Shown: piece by piece, positions 18,242 through 26,965 of the stretch
How positions within the stretch are numbered: position 1 is the stretch's first letter
Layout: every line of letters begins with the position of its first letter
Source: Methylobacter tundripaludum
GTDB taxonomy: Bacteria; Pseudomonadota; Gammaproteobacteria; Methylococcales; Methylomonadaceae
DNA length: 64,000 bases
Assembly: GCF_002934365.1 (NCBI RefSeq)
Contig: NZ_PTIY01000008.1
Coordinates: 124,001-188,000, forward strand
Reading direction: 5' to 3'
Made by a program: the position numbers and the translations under genes
The notes under the pieces: generated by a model
Databases searched by the model: none
Told to the model about the DNA's origin: nothing
Seen by the model: only the letters and a program-made list of their open reading frames with translations

Positions 18242-19237
18242 TCATGCAACGCGGTGTCTGAGCAAAAACTCAGGTATCCGCCGTTCCAACCAATATTCCG
18301 GCCTAAACGGGATCAATCCCGAGATGAAGCCCACATGGCCGCCGTGTTCAGTGAATTCCAATTGCACCCGCGGCGAGACTTCATCCGGGCCGGGCAGGAC
18401 TTCCCGAGTCATAAACGGATCGTCAACCGCCTGAATCACCAGCGTGGGTACCGCGATCGATTTGAGGTATTGCCTTGAGCTGGAGCGCCGGTAATAATCA
18501 TGCACATCGTCAAAACCATGCAATTTGGCTACGACCCGGTCATCGTATTGCCAGAACGAACCGATTGCCGATAAATCGCCCAATTCCCTGACCTTCATCG
18601 CTTCCTGAGTTTGCCCTGTGCTGTCCAAATGTTGCAGCTTGTTATGCATGTAGGCTTTTAACTCGTCCAGCAACACGCCGCGATAGAGCCTTGAAAAGCC
18701 CTTATCCAGTTTTGTTGCGCAAACTCCCAACACTAAAGGCACGGAAACCGCGACGGCGGCGAACAGGTTCAACCGGCTGCCTTGCTCGCCCAACCACTTT
18801 AAAACAACATTGCCGCCTAATGAAAAACCGACGACGGCTAGAGGCGTATCGGGTTCGCGCCGGCGCAAGGTTTGATAGAGGAACTGAATATCCTCGGTCT
18901 CGCCTGAATGATAACTGCGCGCCCTGTTGTTGGACGATCCGCTACAGCCGCGAAAATTAAGCGCGGCACTGCGGAATCCGTGTTTGAGCAAAACGCTTTG
19001 CAAGCCTTTGATATAGCCCGATTGCGAACTGCCGGTTAAACCGTGTACCAGCATAACCAGCGGTTGCTTGCCTGTCCCGCAATAATCGATGTCGATAAAA
19101 TCATGGTCGGGAGTCTCCAACCGTTCGCGGCGATAATCAGGCGGATTAGGCGCTTTCCTGAATAAGGACGGATAAATAGTCTGCAAATGCCTGTTCCTTA
19201 ACCACCAGGCGGGCTTGAATGTTGTTTTGATGCGCAT
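18242..19237 (-). CDS. yheT: YheT-like alpha/beta hydrolase
   Basis: A 331-residue member of the YheT/ABHD1 group of alpha/beta hydrolases. Diagnostic features are the opening FKPAWWLRNRHLQTIYPSLF (about residues 7-26), the oxyanion region LVMLVHGLTGSSQSGY, the nucleophile elbow VVGFSLGGNVVLKWLG near residue 140, and the catalytic Asp and His in AVDDPFM and EHGGHVGFI. Enzymes of this group are thought to be esterases acting on lipids or short acyl esters; the natural substrate in bacteria is not established. The gene stands alone and is divergent from another small hydrolase at 19313. Confidence 0.9.
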   Translation of the reverse strand: MRIKTTFKPAWWLRNRHLQTIYPSLFRKAPNPPDYRRERLETPDHDFIDIDYCGTGKQPLVMLVHGLTGSSQSGYIKGLQSVLLKHGFRSAALNFRGCSGSSNNRARSYHSGETEDIQFLYQTLRRREPDTPLAVVGFSLGGNVVLKWLGEQGSRLNLFAAVAVSVPLVLGVCATKLDKGFSRLYRGVLLDELKAYMHNKLQHLDSTGQTQEAMKVRELGDLSAIGSFWQYDDRVVAKLHGFDDVHDYYRRSSSRQYLKSIAVPTLVIQAVDDPFMTREVLPGPDEVSPRVQLEFTEHGGHVGFISGLIPFRPEYWLERRIPEFLLRHRVA

Positions 19238-19312
19238 GTCTTATAGATTTCCGTAACAAGAATGGCTGATTGTAATACCATTCGCTAACAATCAATCTCT
19301 CCGGTTACCGAT

Positions 19313-19825
19313 ATGCAAAAATTAGTCATCTACAATCACGGAAAAGACAGCATACCTTGGGGCGAAAAGACTCTTCAATTTGCCGACGTTGCGAAGCATT
19401 ACGGCTATGCGTTTGAAAGCCCGGATTACCGGGAACAATTGGATCCCGATAAGCGCGCCGGGCAACTGCTGGCGATGGATTTGTCCGGCTATGATGAAAT
19501 CGTGTTAATCGGCTCCAGCATGGGCGCTTATGTTGCAACCGTGGCGTCGGCATCGATCAAACCCAAGGGGCTTTTCCTGTTGGCGCCCGCGTTTTACCTG
19601 CCCGGCTACCGGCAAACGGAATTTAAGCCGACCGCCGAGGAAATTAGGGTATTTCACGGCTGGCGGGACGATATTGTGCCGCCTGAAAATGCGTGGCGGT
19701 TTTGCCAAAGCTATCGCGTCCGATTGAATCTGTACGATACCGACCACCGGATGCTCAGCGTGATGCCCCAGTTAAGCGATGAATTCAGCCGGTTTTTGGC
19801 GGGGCTCAAAGGACAGGCAATTTAA
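19313..19825 (+). CDS. Small alpha/beta hydrolase (YqiA/DUF-type)
   Basis: A 170-residue compact alpha/beta hydrolase. The first strand YNHGKDSIPWG carries the oxyanion His-Gly, the nucleophile elbow is IGSSMGAYVA (about residues 63-72), the acid is in GWRDDIVPPENA and the catalytic His in YDTDHRML near residue 145. Length and order match short-lid hydrolases such as YqiA, which have thioesterase or esterase activity. It is 75 bp from the divergent YheT-like gene and 65 bp before trxC on the same strand. The physiological substrate is unknown. Confidence 0.75.
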   Translation: MQKLVIYNHGKDSIPWGEKTLQFADVAKHYGYAFESPDYREQLDPDKRAGQLLAMDLSGYDEIVLIGSSMGAYVATVASASIKPKGLFLLAPAFYLPGYRQTEFKPTAEEIRVFHGWRDDIVPPENAWRFCQSYRVRLNLYDTDHRMLSVMPQLSDEFSRFLAGLKGQAI

Positions 19826-19890
19826 AGTTGTGTTTTAGAGCCGGCGGCCTCATATTCTAAAAAACCAAACCTTAACACTAGAGGCGCCTT

Positions 19891-20322
19891 ATGAGCACAT
19901 TGCACATCGTCTGTCCCCACTGCGATACGATCAATCGCATACCCTCCGAACGCAAGTTCCAACATCCCCGATGCGGCCAATGCAAAGAGGCTTTGTTTAC
20001 CGGGCATCCGCTGGAATTAACCGGCCGCAATTTCCAACGGAACATTGAACGCAACGATATTCCCGTTGTAGTCGATTTTTGGGCCGACTGGTGCGGGCCG
20101 TGCAAGACGATGGCGCCATCCTTCGCCCAAGCCGCGGCCACGCTTGAACCGCAGGTACGTTTAGCCAAAGTCAACACCGAACGGGAACAGGGTATTGCCG
20201 GACAATTCATCATTCGCAGCATCCCTACCCTGGTCATATTCAAATCCGGCCGCGAAGTCACCCGCAAGTCCGGCGCTATGAGCACTGCGGATATTGTCCG
20301 CTGGGTCAACAGCAGTATTTGA
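19891..20322 (+). CDS. trxC: Thioredoxin 2
   Basis: A 143-residue thioredoxin with the N-terminal zinc ribbon specific to TrxC: CPHCDTINR (residues 8-16) and CGQCKEALFTG (about 28-38). This is followed by the thioredoxin fold with the redox-active WCGPCK at about residues 67-72 and the cis-proline loop RSIPTLVIF. TrxC reduces protein disulfides in the cytoplasm and is often induced by oxidative stress. Length is normal and all four zinc-ligand cysteines are present. The start ATG at 19891 is preceded by a purine-rich AGAGGCG. Confidence 0.95.
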   Translation: MSTLHIVCPHCDTINRIPSERKFQHPRCGQCKEALFTGHPLELTGRNFQRNIERNDIPVVVDFWADWCGPCKTMAPSFAQAAATLEPQVRLAKVNTEREQGIAGQFIIRSIPTLVIFKSGREVTRKSGAMSTADIVRWVNSSI

Positions 20323-20787
20323 GCCTGCTGCAATCCGGCGGGAGACGAAATTGCCCGGCTATCTGCATCGCCCAACCCTGCTTAGCCATACGTCCTGAAC
20401 CGATGCTTTTGCCAAAATAAGGCATTGTTTTTTATCACCTGATGTTTCGCACGGCTGGTATTTCTCCCGTTTGCCGCGCCGAGCACCGGAGCTTTTATCG
20501 AGAACAGCCCGGTAGGGGGGCGGCAGGGATGCCGCACGTCAACAGAGGGGCAGGAGCCCCTTCTGCTGACCCTCGATAAAAGCGAGGAACGCAGGAAGTA
20601 AGCGGCAACCGGGTCGCCTTTTCTTTGGTTACTTTCTTTTGGCGACGCAAAAGAAAGTAACTCGCCTTCGGGTGCGAGAACCCGATTCAATTAACTGTCG
20701 CGCTAGCGACACCTTAATGTTAAAACGGTCGAAATTCGACTAACTGCGTAACATCAGTTATCACTACAGAAATTTAGGAGTAAGACC
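20323..20787. repeat. Intergenic region with nested palindromic repeats
   Basis: Two clear inverted repeats lie here. The first has 12-bp perfect arms, GCTTTTATCGAG at 20491-20502 and its complement at 20572-20583, enclosing a GC-rich segment. The second is GTTACTTTCTTTT-ggcgacgc-AAAAGAAAGTAAC at 20628-20661, with 13-bp perfect arms. The latter core is a widespread dispersed repeat in proteobacteria. A reverse-strand open frame through the region is repeat-derived and was not called as a gene. Confidence 0.65.
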
Positions 20788-21222
20788 ATGCACGTAACCT
20801 ATGAACAAGCGGAAATAGCGATAGCGGCGGCCATTGCCGAATCAAAAAGAATCGGCACGCAAATGTGTATCGCCGTTGTCGATTCCGGGGCCGATTTAAA
20901 GGCGTTTGTCCGCATGAACGGCGCTTGGGTCGGCAGCGTCGATATTGCGATCAAAAAAGCCAAGACCGCCTGCTTCTTCGGCATGAACACCGGACAAATC
21001 GGCCAACTATCGCAACCGGGCGGCCCGCTTTACGGGATCGAACATTCCAACGACGGCTTGATCACCTTTCCCGGCGGCATCCCCATTGTCGATAACGACG
21101 GCATCCTGATTGGCGCGATCGGCGTCAGCGGCAGCTCGGTCGAAAACGATCACCAGGTCGCAAAAGCCGGCGTTGAGGTCATCGGCGTGGCCGATTTGCC
21201 GTCCCACCCTTGGCGGACCTGA
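20788..21222 (+). CDS. GlcG/HbpS family protein
   Basis: A 144-residue protein of the GlcG/HbpS (DUF336) family. Characteristic parts are the N-terminal helix [19 protein letters not shown], the strand [18 protein letters not shown], the central [17 protein letters not shown], and the glycine-rich [22 protein letters not shown] close to the end. Family members bind haem or small ligands, or are encoded beside glycolate and cobalamin genes; no enzymatic activity is established. An AGGAG Shine-Dalgarno is 8 bp before the ATG. The rubredoxin/metallo-beta-lactamase-like gene starts 50 bp downstream on the same strand, so the pair may be co-transcribed. Confidence 0.88.
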   Translation: MHVTYEQAEIAIAAAIAESKRIGTQMCIAVVDSGADLKAFVRMNGAWVGSVDIAIKKAKTACFFGMNTGQIGQLSQPGGPLYGIEHSNDGLITFPGGIPIVDNDGILIGAIGVSGSSVENDHQVAKAGVEVIGVADLPSHPWRT

Positions 21223-21272
21223 GTTCGACAGCTTCAGCTCTAGCATTTCTTTAACCAGCCGGAGGAGATCGG

Positions 21273-21995
21273 ATGATGAATATACCTACCGCCGAACAAT
21301 GGGTTTGCCTGCAATGCGGCTACAACATGATCGGCGAAATGCCCGATATTTGTCCGTTTTGCGGAGCCCGTCATGACCGCTTCATGGCTTGGGATCAGGC
21401 CGAAAAAACCTATCGCGTCACAAGCCACGCCGTCAACGATGTGGTCAGCCAACTGCTTTCGGCGCCCAAACTGGGCCTGGAGCATGCGGCTTATCGCGTC
21501 GAAACCGGACAGGGCGCGGTATGGATCGATTCGCCATCGGCATTCAACCGCGATCTGGCGCCGGTTGACGCCATTTTATTCACACACCATCATTTCATGG
21601 GCGCATCCAACCAATATCGCCGCATCTGGAATGCGGAAGTACGGTTGCATGAGCTGGACGCCAAACACCGCTTGTCCGCATTATTCGATATTGACCGGCG
21701 GTTTTCCGATGATTTTGTCGCCTACGGCATAGAGGCATACCATACTGGCGGGCATACGCCCGGCTTTACCTTTTATATCTACAAGGACACATTGTTTATC
21801 TGCGATTATGTATTTCTGACCGGCGCGGATATGCGCTTTAATCCCTACGGACCGGAACAGGAAACCATAAAACGGGCGCAACGGATACATGAAGTCGTCA
21901 AGGCCAGGCCGCTCAAAACGGTTTGCGGCTATAACTATGTTGCTGATTTTGCCGATTGGCTGGACGGATTTGAGCGCCTTATTCAGCACAGGTGA
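21273..21995 (+). CDS. Rubredoxin-like domain fused to MBL-fold protein
   Basis: A 240-residue two-part protein. The first 35 residues form a rubredoxin-like iron or zinc site, WVCLQCGYNMIGEMPDICPFCGA, with paired Cys-x2-Cys motifs. The rest is a metallo-beta-lactamase fold: the strand VDAILFTHHHFMGASN is the usual metal loop, followed by HELDAKH, YHTGGHTPGFTFYIY and a final histidine-free C-terminus. The metal loop lacks the Asp and His of the classic HxHxDH, so one metal site may be lost or altered. Such fusions recall flavodiiron and rubredoxin:oxygen oxidoreductase parts. GGAGGAGATC precedes the ATG pair, and either ATG could start the protein. Confidence 0.7.
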   Translation: MMNIPTAEQWVCLQCGYNMIGEMPDICPFCGARHDRFMAWDQAEKTYRVTSHAVNDVVSQLLSAPKLGLEHAAYRVETGQGAVWIDSPSAFNRDLAPVDAILFTHHHFMGASNQYRRIWNAEVRLHELDAKHRLSALFDIDRRFSDDFVAYGIEAYHTGGHTPGFTFYIYKDTLFICDYVFLTGADMRFNPYGPEQETIKRAQRIHEVVKARPLKTVCGYNYVADFADWLDGFERLIQHR

Positions 21996-22047
21996 GACCT
22001 GCCTCCGGCTAGCTCGACGTTAAGCTTATTGCGCCTGTTGCGCGGGT

Positions 22048-22140
22048 TCCCAATCTCCAGATTGGGAATCCAGGAGGCGAAGCTCCAGCTTCGCGAGACA
22101 GGAAGCTGGAGCTTCCAAAACCAACTTCCCAAGCTTGAGG
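22048..22140. repeat. Palindromic repeat block (CCAAGCTCCAGCTTGG family)
   Basis: Three consecutive hairpins: TTCCCAATCT-cc-AGATTGGGAA (22048-22069), GCGAAGCT-cc-AGCTTCGC (22078-22095) and GGAAGCT-gg-AGCTTCC (22102-22117). Closely related blocks lie at 38049-38123 and 50434-50537. This is a dispersed, REP-like family with no coding capacity. Confidence 0.75.
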
Positions 22141-22320
22141 GACTGTGAAAGTATTATCAAAATTAATTTAAAAACCTATTCACCACGAAGGCACGAAGAT
22201 CACGAAGGAAAAATAATTGTTTAAACTCAATACATTGAAAACTGCGTGTCCTTCGTGCCTTCGTGGTGAAGGTTTTTTGCTTTTGTTCTAAAACGAATAC
22301 TTTCACAGTCTCTTCAGCTT
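22131..22320. repeat. Nested inverted-repeat element without gene
   Basis: An outer inverted repeat with 15-bp perfect arms (GACTGTGAAAGTATT at 22141-22155, complement at 22296-22310), extending imperfectly to AAGCTTGAGG, encloses an inner element at 22179-22270. The inner ends are TTCACCACGAAGGCACGAAG and its complement. CACGAAGG-type ends are the same kind of heptad repeat that gives many GxxExxY genes their first codons, but no open frame remains here. It looks like a miniature, gene-less mobile element. Confidence 0.6.
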
Positions 22321-22427
22321 GGGAACCAGCAAAAAATAGAAACGAGGTAAACACTTCATCCGCCATGTAAAATGCAACGTTTTTACCCTGAATTAATTAT
22401 TTCTTTCGCTGATTTAGCGCCATAACC

Positions 22428-23321
22428 ATGCCCCAAAATGTTGATGTACTGTGCGTAGGACACGCGTCTTACGATTTGATTTTTTCGGTAAGCCGCCACC
22501 CGGATGCCGATGAAAAAGTGGTTGCCGACAACCTGCTCGGCTGCGGCGGCGGCCCGGCTGCCAACGCCGCCGTTTGCATTGCCCGGCTGGGCCTCACTTC
22601 CGCCTTTGCCGGTTACCTGGGACGCGATCTTTACGGCGACAAACATTTTCAGGAACTGAATGATGAAGGCGTCGACACGCAGTTAATCATTCGCGGCGCG
22701 TCCCCTACCCCGTTATCGGCCATCTTGGTCAAGCCCGACGGCAAGCGCTGCTTGATCAATTACAAGGGCGACACCCAAGCGTTACCGGCCGATGCGCTAA
22801 ACCTCGCCCCTATCCCGGCCAAGGTTGTATTGTTCGACGGGCACGAGCCTTTTATCTCGTTAGCGCTTGCCGAACAGGCGCGGCAAAGCAAGATCCCAAC
22901 GGTGTTGGACGCAGGTTCGGTGCATGACGGCACGTTGGCGTTGATGAATCGCGTCGATTATCTGGTCTGTTCGGAAAAATTTGCCGTCCAATATGCAGGC
23001 GACGAACATAAAGCCTTAAGCCGACTGGCCGCACTTGCGCCGACCGTGGTTATCACACTGGGCGAGCGCGGGCTGGTTTGGCAACGCGGCAATGAACAGG
23101 GCGCACTATCCGCCTATCCTGTTACCGCGATCGATACCACCGGCGCTGGCGATGCGTTTCACGGCGCTTTCGCCGCCGCGCTGGCGGCGGGACTGGAGTG
23201 GCAGGCGCTGCTTCGATACGCGAGCGCCGCGGGCTCGTTGTGCTGTACAAAAATGGGAGCACGCTTGGGGCTACCCAGCCGACAAGAACATGCCCGATTG
23301 TTTAACCGTCCCCTGTTTTAA
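22428..23321 (+). CDS. PfkB-family carbohydrate kinase
   Basis: A 297-residue ribokinase-like sugar kinase. The N-terminal motif LLGCGGGPAANAAVCIARLG (about residues 38-57) and the C-terminal signature DTTGAGDAFHGAFAAALAAG (about 237-256), with the catalytic Asp in GAGDAF, define the PfkB family. The ATP-binding neighbour VVITLGERGLVWQ is also present. Family members phosphorylate ribose, fructose, tagatose-6-phosphate or nucleosides; substrate choice cannot be read from the sequence. It is followed by a glycosyltransferase gene 78 bp downstream on the same strand. Confidence 0.9.
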   Translation: MPQNVDVLCVGHASYDLIFSVSRHPDADEKVVADNLLGCGGGPAANAAVCIARLGLTSAFAGYLGRDLYGDKHFQELNDEGVDTQLIIRGASPTPLSAILVKPDGKRCLINYKGDTQALPADALNLAPIPAKVVLFDGHEPFISLALAEQARQSKIPTVLDAGSVHDGTLALMNRVDYLVCSEKFAVQYAGDEHKALSRLAALAPTVVITLGERGLVWQRGNEQGALSAYPVTAIDTTGAGDAFHGAFAAALAAGLEWQALLRYASAAGSLCCTKMGARLGLPSRQEHARLFNRPLF

Positions 23322-23399
23322 CTACAATTGCCCCTACCGTCAGGGTGCGGCCGGAAGATGTTCGCACCATGCGGTAAATGATTTTTTAACCTGCTTAGG

Positions 23400-24659
23400 A
23401 TGAAACTGATGAAAATCGGTATACAAACCTGGGGTTCCAACGGCGACATCCGCCCGATGCTGGCGTTGGCCGCCGGCCTGCAAAAAGCCGGTCACACTGT
23501 GACGCTGGTGGTCAGCAGTATCGACAACCACAGTTATCAAGAAATCTCCAGCCAGTTGGGAATCGCCTACCGGCAAGCGCCGGAGCATATCGATTTCGCT
23601 ATGCAGGATTTTGCCCAGCGCTCGTTTCGGATGAATCCCTTGCAATGGCTTCGGGCGTTGCTTGACGAGGCCTTCTTTCCCCATGAGCAAGCCGTGTATC
23701 AGGCCGCGCAACAATTAGTCGCCGATAACGACTATGTGATCGGCCATCATTTTCTCTACCCTTTAAAACTGGCGGCATTACTCAGGCAAAAACCGTTTTT
23801 CAGCGTTACGCTTTGCCATGCGGCGATTCCCAATCCCGCCGTTGCACCTTTCCGCTTTCCTGATTTGGGCTGTCATCTCAATAAATTGAGCTGGAAGCTG
23901 CTCGACCTAGCGTTCAATTGGGCGCTGAAAAAACCGTTGAGCCGTTTGTGGCTGGAGGCCGGACAGACGCCGCCGGTCAATGTACTGAGCGAACTTTTGA
24001 CCTCGCAACAACTCAATTTGGTAGCGGTCGATCCGTTGTTTTGCCGCTCGTCCGGGCAGTGGCAGCCGCATCACCAAGCCTGCGGCTTTCTGAACCTAAC
24101 CGAAGATGCCCGGCATTGGGCGATTCCAACCGACCTTGCCGGCTTTCTCGATCATGGCCCGGCCCCGGTATATATGACTTTCGGCAGCCTGCAACAGGCT
24201 GTACCCGACTGGAGCATGGCGCTGTTCTTGGAAGCGGTGAACTTGGCCGGTTGCCGCGCCATTATCCAGACCAGTTCAGCGCGTTATCCTGCGGGCAGCC
24301 AGACCGACAAGGTCTATTTCATCGGCAGGCATCCGCACCAACCGCTGTTCAAGCATTGCGCGGCGGTCGTACACCACGGCGGCGCAGGCACTACCCATGC
24401 GGCAACCCGGTCAGGCTGCCCGTCCGTGGTGGCGCCGTTTATGGATGAGCAATTGTTCTGGGCCAGGCAACTGCAAGCGCTGGGTTTGGCCGGGAACCCC
24501 CTGCCCGCAAAAAAAGTGACCGCCGCCGCTTTAGCCGAGGGCATACGCAAAGTCTTAAGCTCAAAGACAATGCAAGACAACGCCAAACAAGTAAGCCAAT
24601 CCATGCAAAGCAACGACGGAACGACTCGGGCGGTGCAACTGTTGGAAGCACAGTTTTAA
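23400..24659 (+). CDS. GT1-family glycosyltransferase (UGT-like)
   Basis: A 419-residue GT-B fold glycosyltransferase. The N-terminal nucleotide-sugar fold begins KIGIQTWGSNGDIRPMLALA, and the C-terminal donor-binding signature is VVHHGGAGTTHAATRSGCPS followed by VVAPFMDEQLFWARQL, typical of sterol 3-beta-, macrolide and zeaxanthin glucosyltransferases. VYMTFGSLQQA marks the start of the C-terminal half. The acceptor is a lipophilic small molecule. A carotenoid glycoside is one possibility, since a carotenoid cluster is present 9 kb away, but nothing directly links them. The start could be 23400 or the ATG three codons later, which begins with the usual Met-Lys-Ile. Confidence 0.85.
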   Translation: MKLMKIGIQTWGSNGDIRPMLALAAGLQKAGHTVTLVVSSIDNHSYQEISSQLGIAYRQAPEHIDFAMQDFAQRSFRMNPLQWLRALLDEAFFPHEQAVYQAAQQLVADNDYVIGHHFLYPLKLAALLRQKPFFSVTLCHAAIPNPAVAPFRFPDLGCHLNKLSWKLLDLAFNWALKKPLSRLWLEAGQTPPVNVLSELLTSQQLNLVAVDPLFCRSSGQWQPHHQACGFLNLTEDARHWAIPTDLAGFLDHGPAPVYMTFGSLQQAVPDWSMALFLEAVNLAGCRAIIQTSSARYPAGSQTDKVYFIGRHPHQPLFKHCAAVVHHGGAGTTHAATRSGCPSVVAPFMDEQLFWARQLQALGLAGNPLPAKKVTAAALAEGIRKVLSSKTMQDNAKQVSQSMQSNDGTTRAVQLLEAQF

Positions 24660-24718
24660 AAACCTGCTTTCTCCTATTGCAGATTCGAGAAGATCTCATT
24701 AAATAAGATGCACACCCC

Positions 24719-25372
24719 ATGAAAACAATCATAATCCAATACTCATGGCTAACAGGGCTGATATTTAGCGCCTCGCTCGCCGCCGTCCAGGAAAACCGGC
24801 CTATGAAACTGCCACAACCCCGGCTCGAAACAGGAATGCCGCTGATGCAAGCCCTGCAGGGCCGCAAATCCACGCGGGAATTCAGCGCTGAAAAATTGCC
24901 TGAGCAAGTACTTTCCGACCTGCTTTGGGCCGCATTTGGCGTAAACCGGCCGGAAACGGGAGGCCGTACCGCCCCTTCAACGAGCAACTGGCAGGACATC
25001 GACATCTATATAGCAAGCGCGGACGGCCTTTACCTGTTCGATGCAAAAAACCATGCGTTGAACATGATTCAGGCTAAGGACATCCGGGCGCTGACCGGCA
25101 CGCAGGATTTTGTCGGCAGCGCGCCGATTAACTTGATTTACGTTTCCGACTTCACCCGCATGGATTCGGACACCGGCGCGGAAGACAAAAAAATCGCCGC
25201 GGCCATCGACACCGGTTTTATCGCGCAGAACGTCTACCTGTACTCCGCGTCGATGGGGCTTGCAACCGTCGTTCGGGGTTCGATTGACGATGAAGCTTTG
25301 GCGAAAGCCATGTCGCTCAAGTCAACGCAATGGATAGTCGCGGCGCAAAGCGTGGGTTATCCGAAAAAGTAG
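24719..25372 (+). CDS. Nitroreductase (SagB-type) with signal-like N-terminus
   Basis: A 217-residue nitroreductase-fold flavoprotein of the SagB/ThcOx-like oxidase group. The FMN-binding start MQALQGRKSTREFSAEKLPE is followed by LLWAAFGVNRPETGGRTAPS, in which the Arg-Thr-Ala-Pro-Ser contacts FMN phosphate, and later ATVVRGSID. A hydrophobic N-terminal segment (SWLTGLIFSASLAA) resembles a signal peptide, so the enzyme may be exported or membrane tethered, like other periplasmic nitroreductase-like proteins. It stands alone between the glycosyltransferase and the convergent DUF3422 gene, and no peptide substrate gene is adjacent. Confidence 0.82.
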   Translation: MKTIIIQYSWLTGLIFSASLAAVQENRPMKLPQPRLETGMPLMQALQGRKSTREFSAEKLPEQVLSDLLWAAFGVNRPETGGRTAPSTSNWQDIDIYIASADGLYLFDAKNHALNMIQAKDIRALTGTQDFVGSAPINLIYVSDFTRMDSDTGAEDKKIAAAIDTGFIAQNVYLYSASMGLATVVRGSIDDEALAKAMSLKSTQWIVAAQSVGYPKK

Positions 25373-25418
25373 AAAAGCTAAACTTTGATACCGGGCCAGC
25401 CACCTTTGCAGAATCCCT

Positions 25419-26723
25419 TCACTCCGTGGTATTGGCAATGATTTTATGAATCCGCTTGGTGCTGATAGCGATAATGATAAAAATGAAAGGTATTGAAATG
25501 CCCTCAACAAGCTCAGGACTGAGTTTCCAGCCGACCAGATGAAGCGCTTCGGCTATTTTGCCGATCAAGCTGGCCGCATAATAGGTAATCGCAACCATCG
25601 AAATGCCTTCGACCATTTGTTGCATCCGCAGCTGCATTTTTGCGCGCAAGGCCATCGACGTCAGCAAGCCCTGATTTTGTTTCTCGATGATGATGTCGAC
25701 GCGGGTGCGCAGCAACTGGCTCGCGTTACTGACCCGTTCGGAAAGCTGGGTGAAGCGTTGCGAGATCGATTCGCAGGTATTGATCGCCGGCTCCAGCCGC
25801 CGCTTGATAAATTCGCCCAAGGTCTGAATGCCTTGGATCCGAACCTCGCGTAAATCGTTGACCCGCTGTTGCACCAATTGGTAATAAGCGCTGGCGGCCG
25901 CAAAACGGAAATGATTGCTGGAGATGTAATTTTCGACTTCAGCCGCCAATGTAGTCAGCTCATCCAATAATTCGCCGTCATTATTGTCGGGCAGCGTCAT
26001 TGCGTTGGTGATGCTGTACAGCTGCCGGTCGGACTTGTTTAATGCGGGCCTCAGCTGGCGCGCGATGGGGAAAGCCAGCAGCGCCATAACCCGGTACACC
26101 TCAATTTCAAACAGCCGTTGCAGCAAGCGCCCGGCCTGTTCCGTTCTTAAGTCATGGTTAACAATCAAAAAGCGGCTAAAACCGTCAACGTGAATGCGAA
26201 AGTCCGTGAATACCGAAGCCGCGCCGCCGGTCACTTTGGAACCGACGACCGGATTATTGGCAAAGTGAACCGACAAAGACGCCAAATCGGTACTCTCCTG
26301 GTAATGAATATCGGCAGCGGTGACAATAGTCGCATGCGCCGCAACAATGACTTGCCCGGACAAGTGCGACATCCAATCCACCGGCACTTTCTTTAGCGCC
26401 GAATCCGCAAAAGGCTCCTTAGGGGTGTCATGCACATAAAAACTGTAAGTGCTGAACTCGCCGTGCTGCTCCCAGCGTATCTGAAAGGAATTGAAGGTCG
26501 CGCTGAAGTGATCCACGTCTTTTTCAGGCGGGGCAACACCGAATCGTTCGCAAAGCGCCGTCAAGTGCTTGCGTTCCTGCATTTTTTCGTCACTGGACAG
26601 CAATAACGCAAGATGGCTGGCCCTAACCGGCAAATGGCCGATAGACGGCGCTCGTGCATGGACTTCGTTATGCAGTACAAAACGTTGGGGATGGTTTTCA
26701 GGGATAGGGAATAAAGTCGTCAC
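25419..26723 (-). CDS. DUF3422 family membrane-anchored protein
   Basis: A 434-residue protein of the DUF3422 family, whose function is unknown. The family opening HPQRFVLHNEVHARAP and RASHLALLLS is clear, and the C-terminus carries two membrane segments (VAITYYAASLIGKIAEAL and ISIPFIFIIIAISTKRI). The bulk, residues 1-370, is predicted cytoplasmic with helical, likely coiled-coil stretches around VNDLREVRIQGIQTLGEF. Length equals the family norm. It is convergent with the nitroreductase gene; a repeat-rich 236-bp gap separates it from hsdR. Confidence 0.88.
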   Translation of the reverse strand: MTTLFPIPENHPQRFVLHNEVHARAPSIGHLPVRASHLALLLSSDEKMQERKHLTALCERFGVAPPEKDVDHFSATFNSFQIRWEQHGEFSTYSFYVHDTPKEPFADSALKKVPVDWMSHLSGQVIVAAHATIVTAADIHYQESTDLASLSVHFANNPVVGSKVTGGAASVFTDFRIHVDGFSRFLIVNHDLRTEQAGRLLQRLFEIEVYRVMALLAFPIARQLRPALNKSDRQLYSITNAMTLPDNNDGELLDELTTLAAEVENYISSNHFRFAAASAYYQLVQQRVNDLREVRIQGIQTLGEFIKRRLEPAINTCESISQRFTQLSERVSNASQLLRTRVDIIIEKQNQGLLTSMALRAKMQLRMQQMVEGISMVAITYYAASLIGKIAEALHLVGWKLSPELVEGISIPFIFIIIAISTKRIHKIIANTTE

Positions 26724-26826
26724 AGGTGTTTTTTATAATTTCTTAGCTGAATGAATTAAGTCAATTTTACCTAAAAAACGCAGTTGGGCTTGGCTATTAT
26801 TGACGATTCCGCATAAATTAAATATC

Positions 26827-26965
26827 TAAGGAACGTGCATGAAATAACTTGAGCAAGTTTTATTTTTCATTTTTTAACCATGAAGGACATGAAGCGGCAT
26901 GAAAGGTTTAAGTCTTCATGCTCTTCATGGTAATTGCCTAAATTAATTTAGGCACGATCCTAAGC
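26827..26965. repeat. Left inverted repeat flanking the type I R-M locus
   Basis: The segment 26906-26965 (GTTTAAGTCTTCATG ... CACGATCCTAAGC) is the near-exact reverse complement of 36298-36366. A second block, TAAGGAACGTGCATGAAA at 26827-26844, is the perfect complement of 36368-36385. Inside lies an ACCATGAAG...CTTCATGGT element (26877-26931). The repeat runs through the hsdR stop codon (TAG at 26960-26962). Confidence 0.8.

Noticed and set aside
20382-20690. Reverse-strand open frame of 102 codons
   Set aside because: It runs through two inverted repeats, has repeat-coded peptide such as arginine- and serine-rich runs, and no recognisable domain or ribosome-binding site.
25470-25540. SPELVEG peptide in the DUF3422 protein as a possible repeat insertion
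   Set aside because: The peptide LSPELVEG looks like a common repeat-coded sequence, but it falls where I recall DUF3422 family members carrying a similar Asp-Pro-Glu-Leu-Ala-Thr-Gly stretch before the last helix, so it is probably native.
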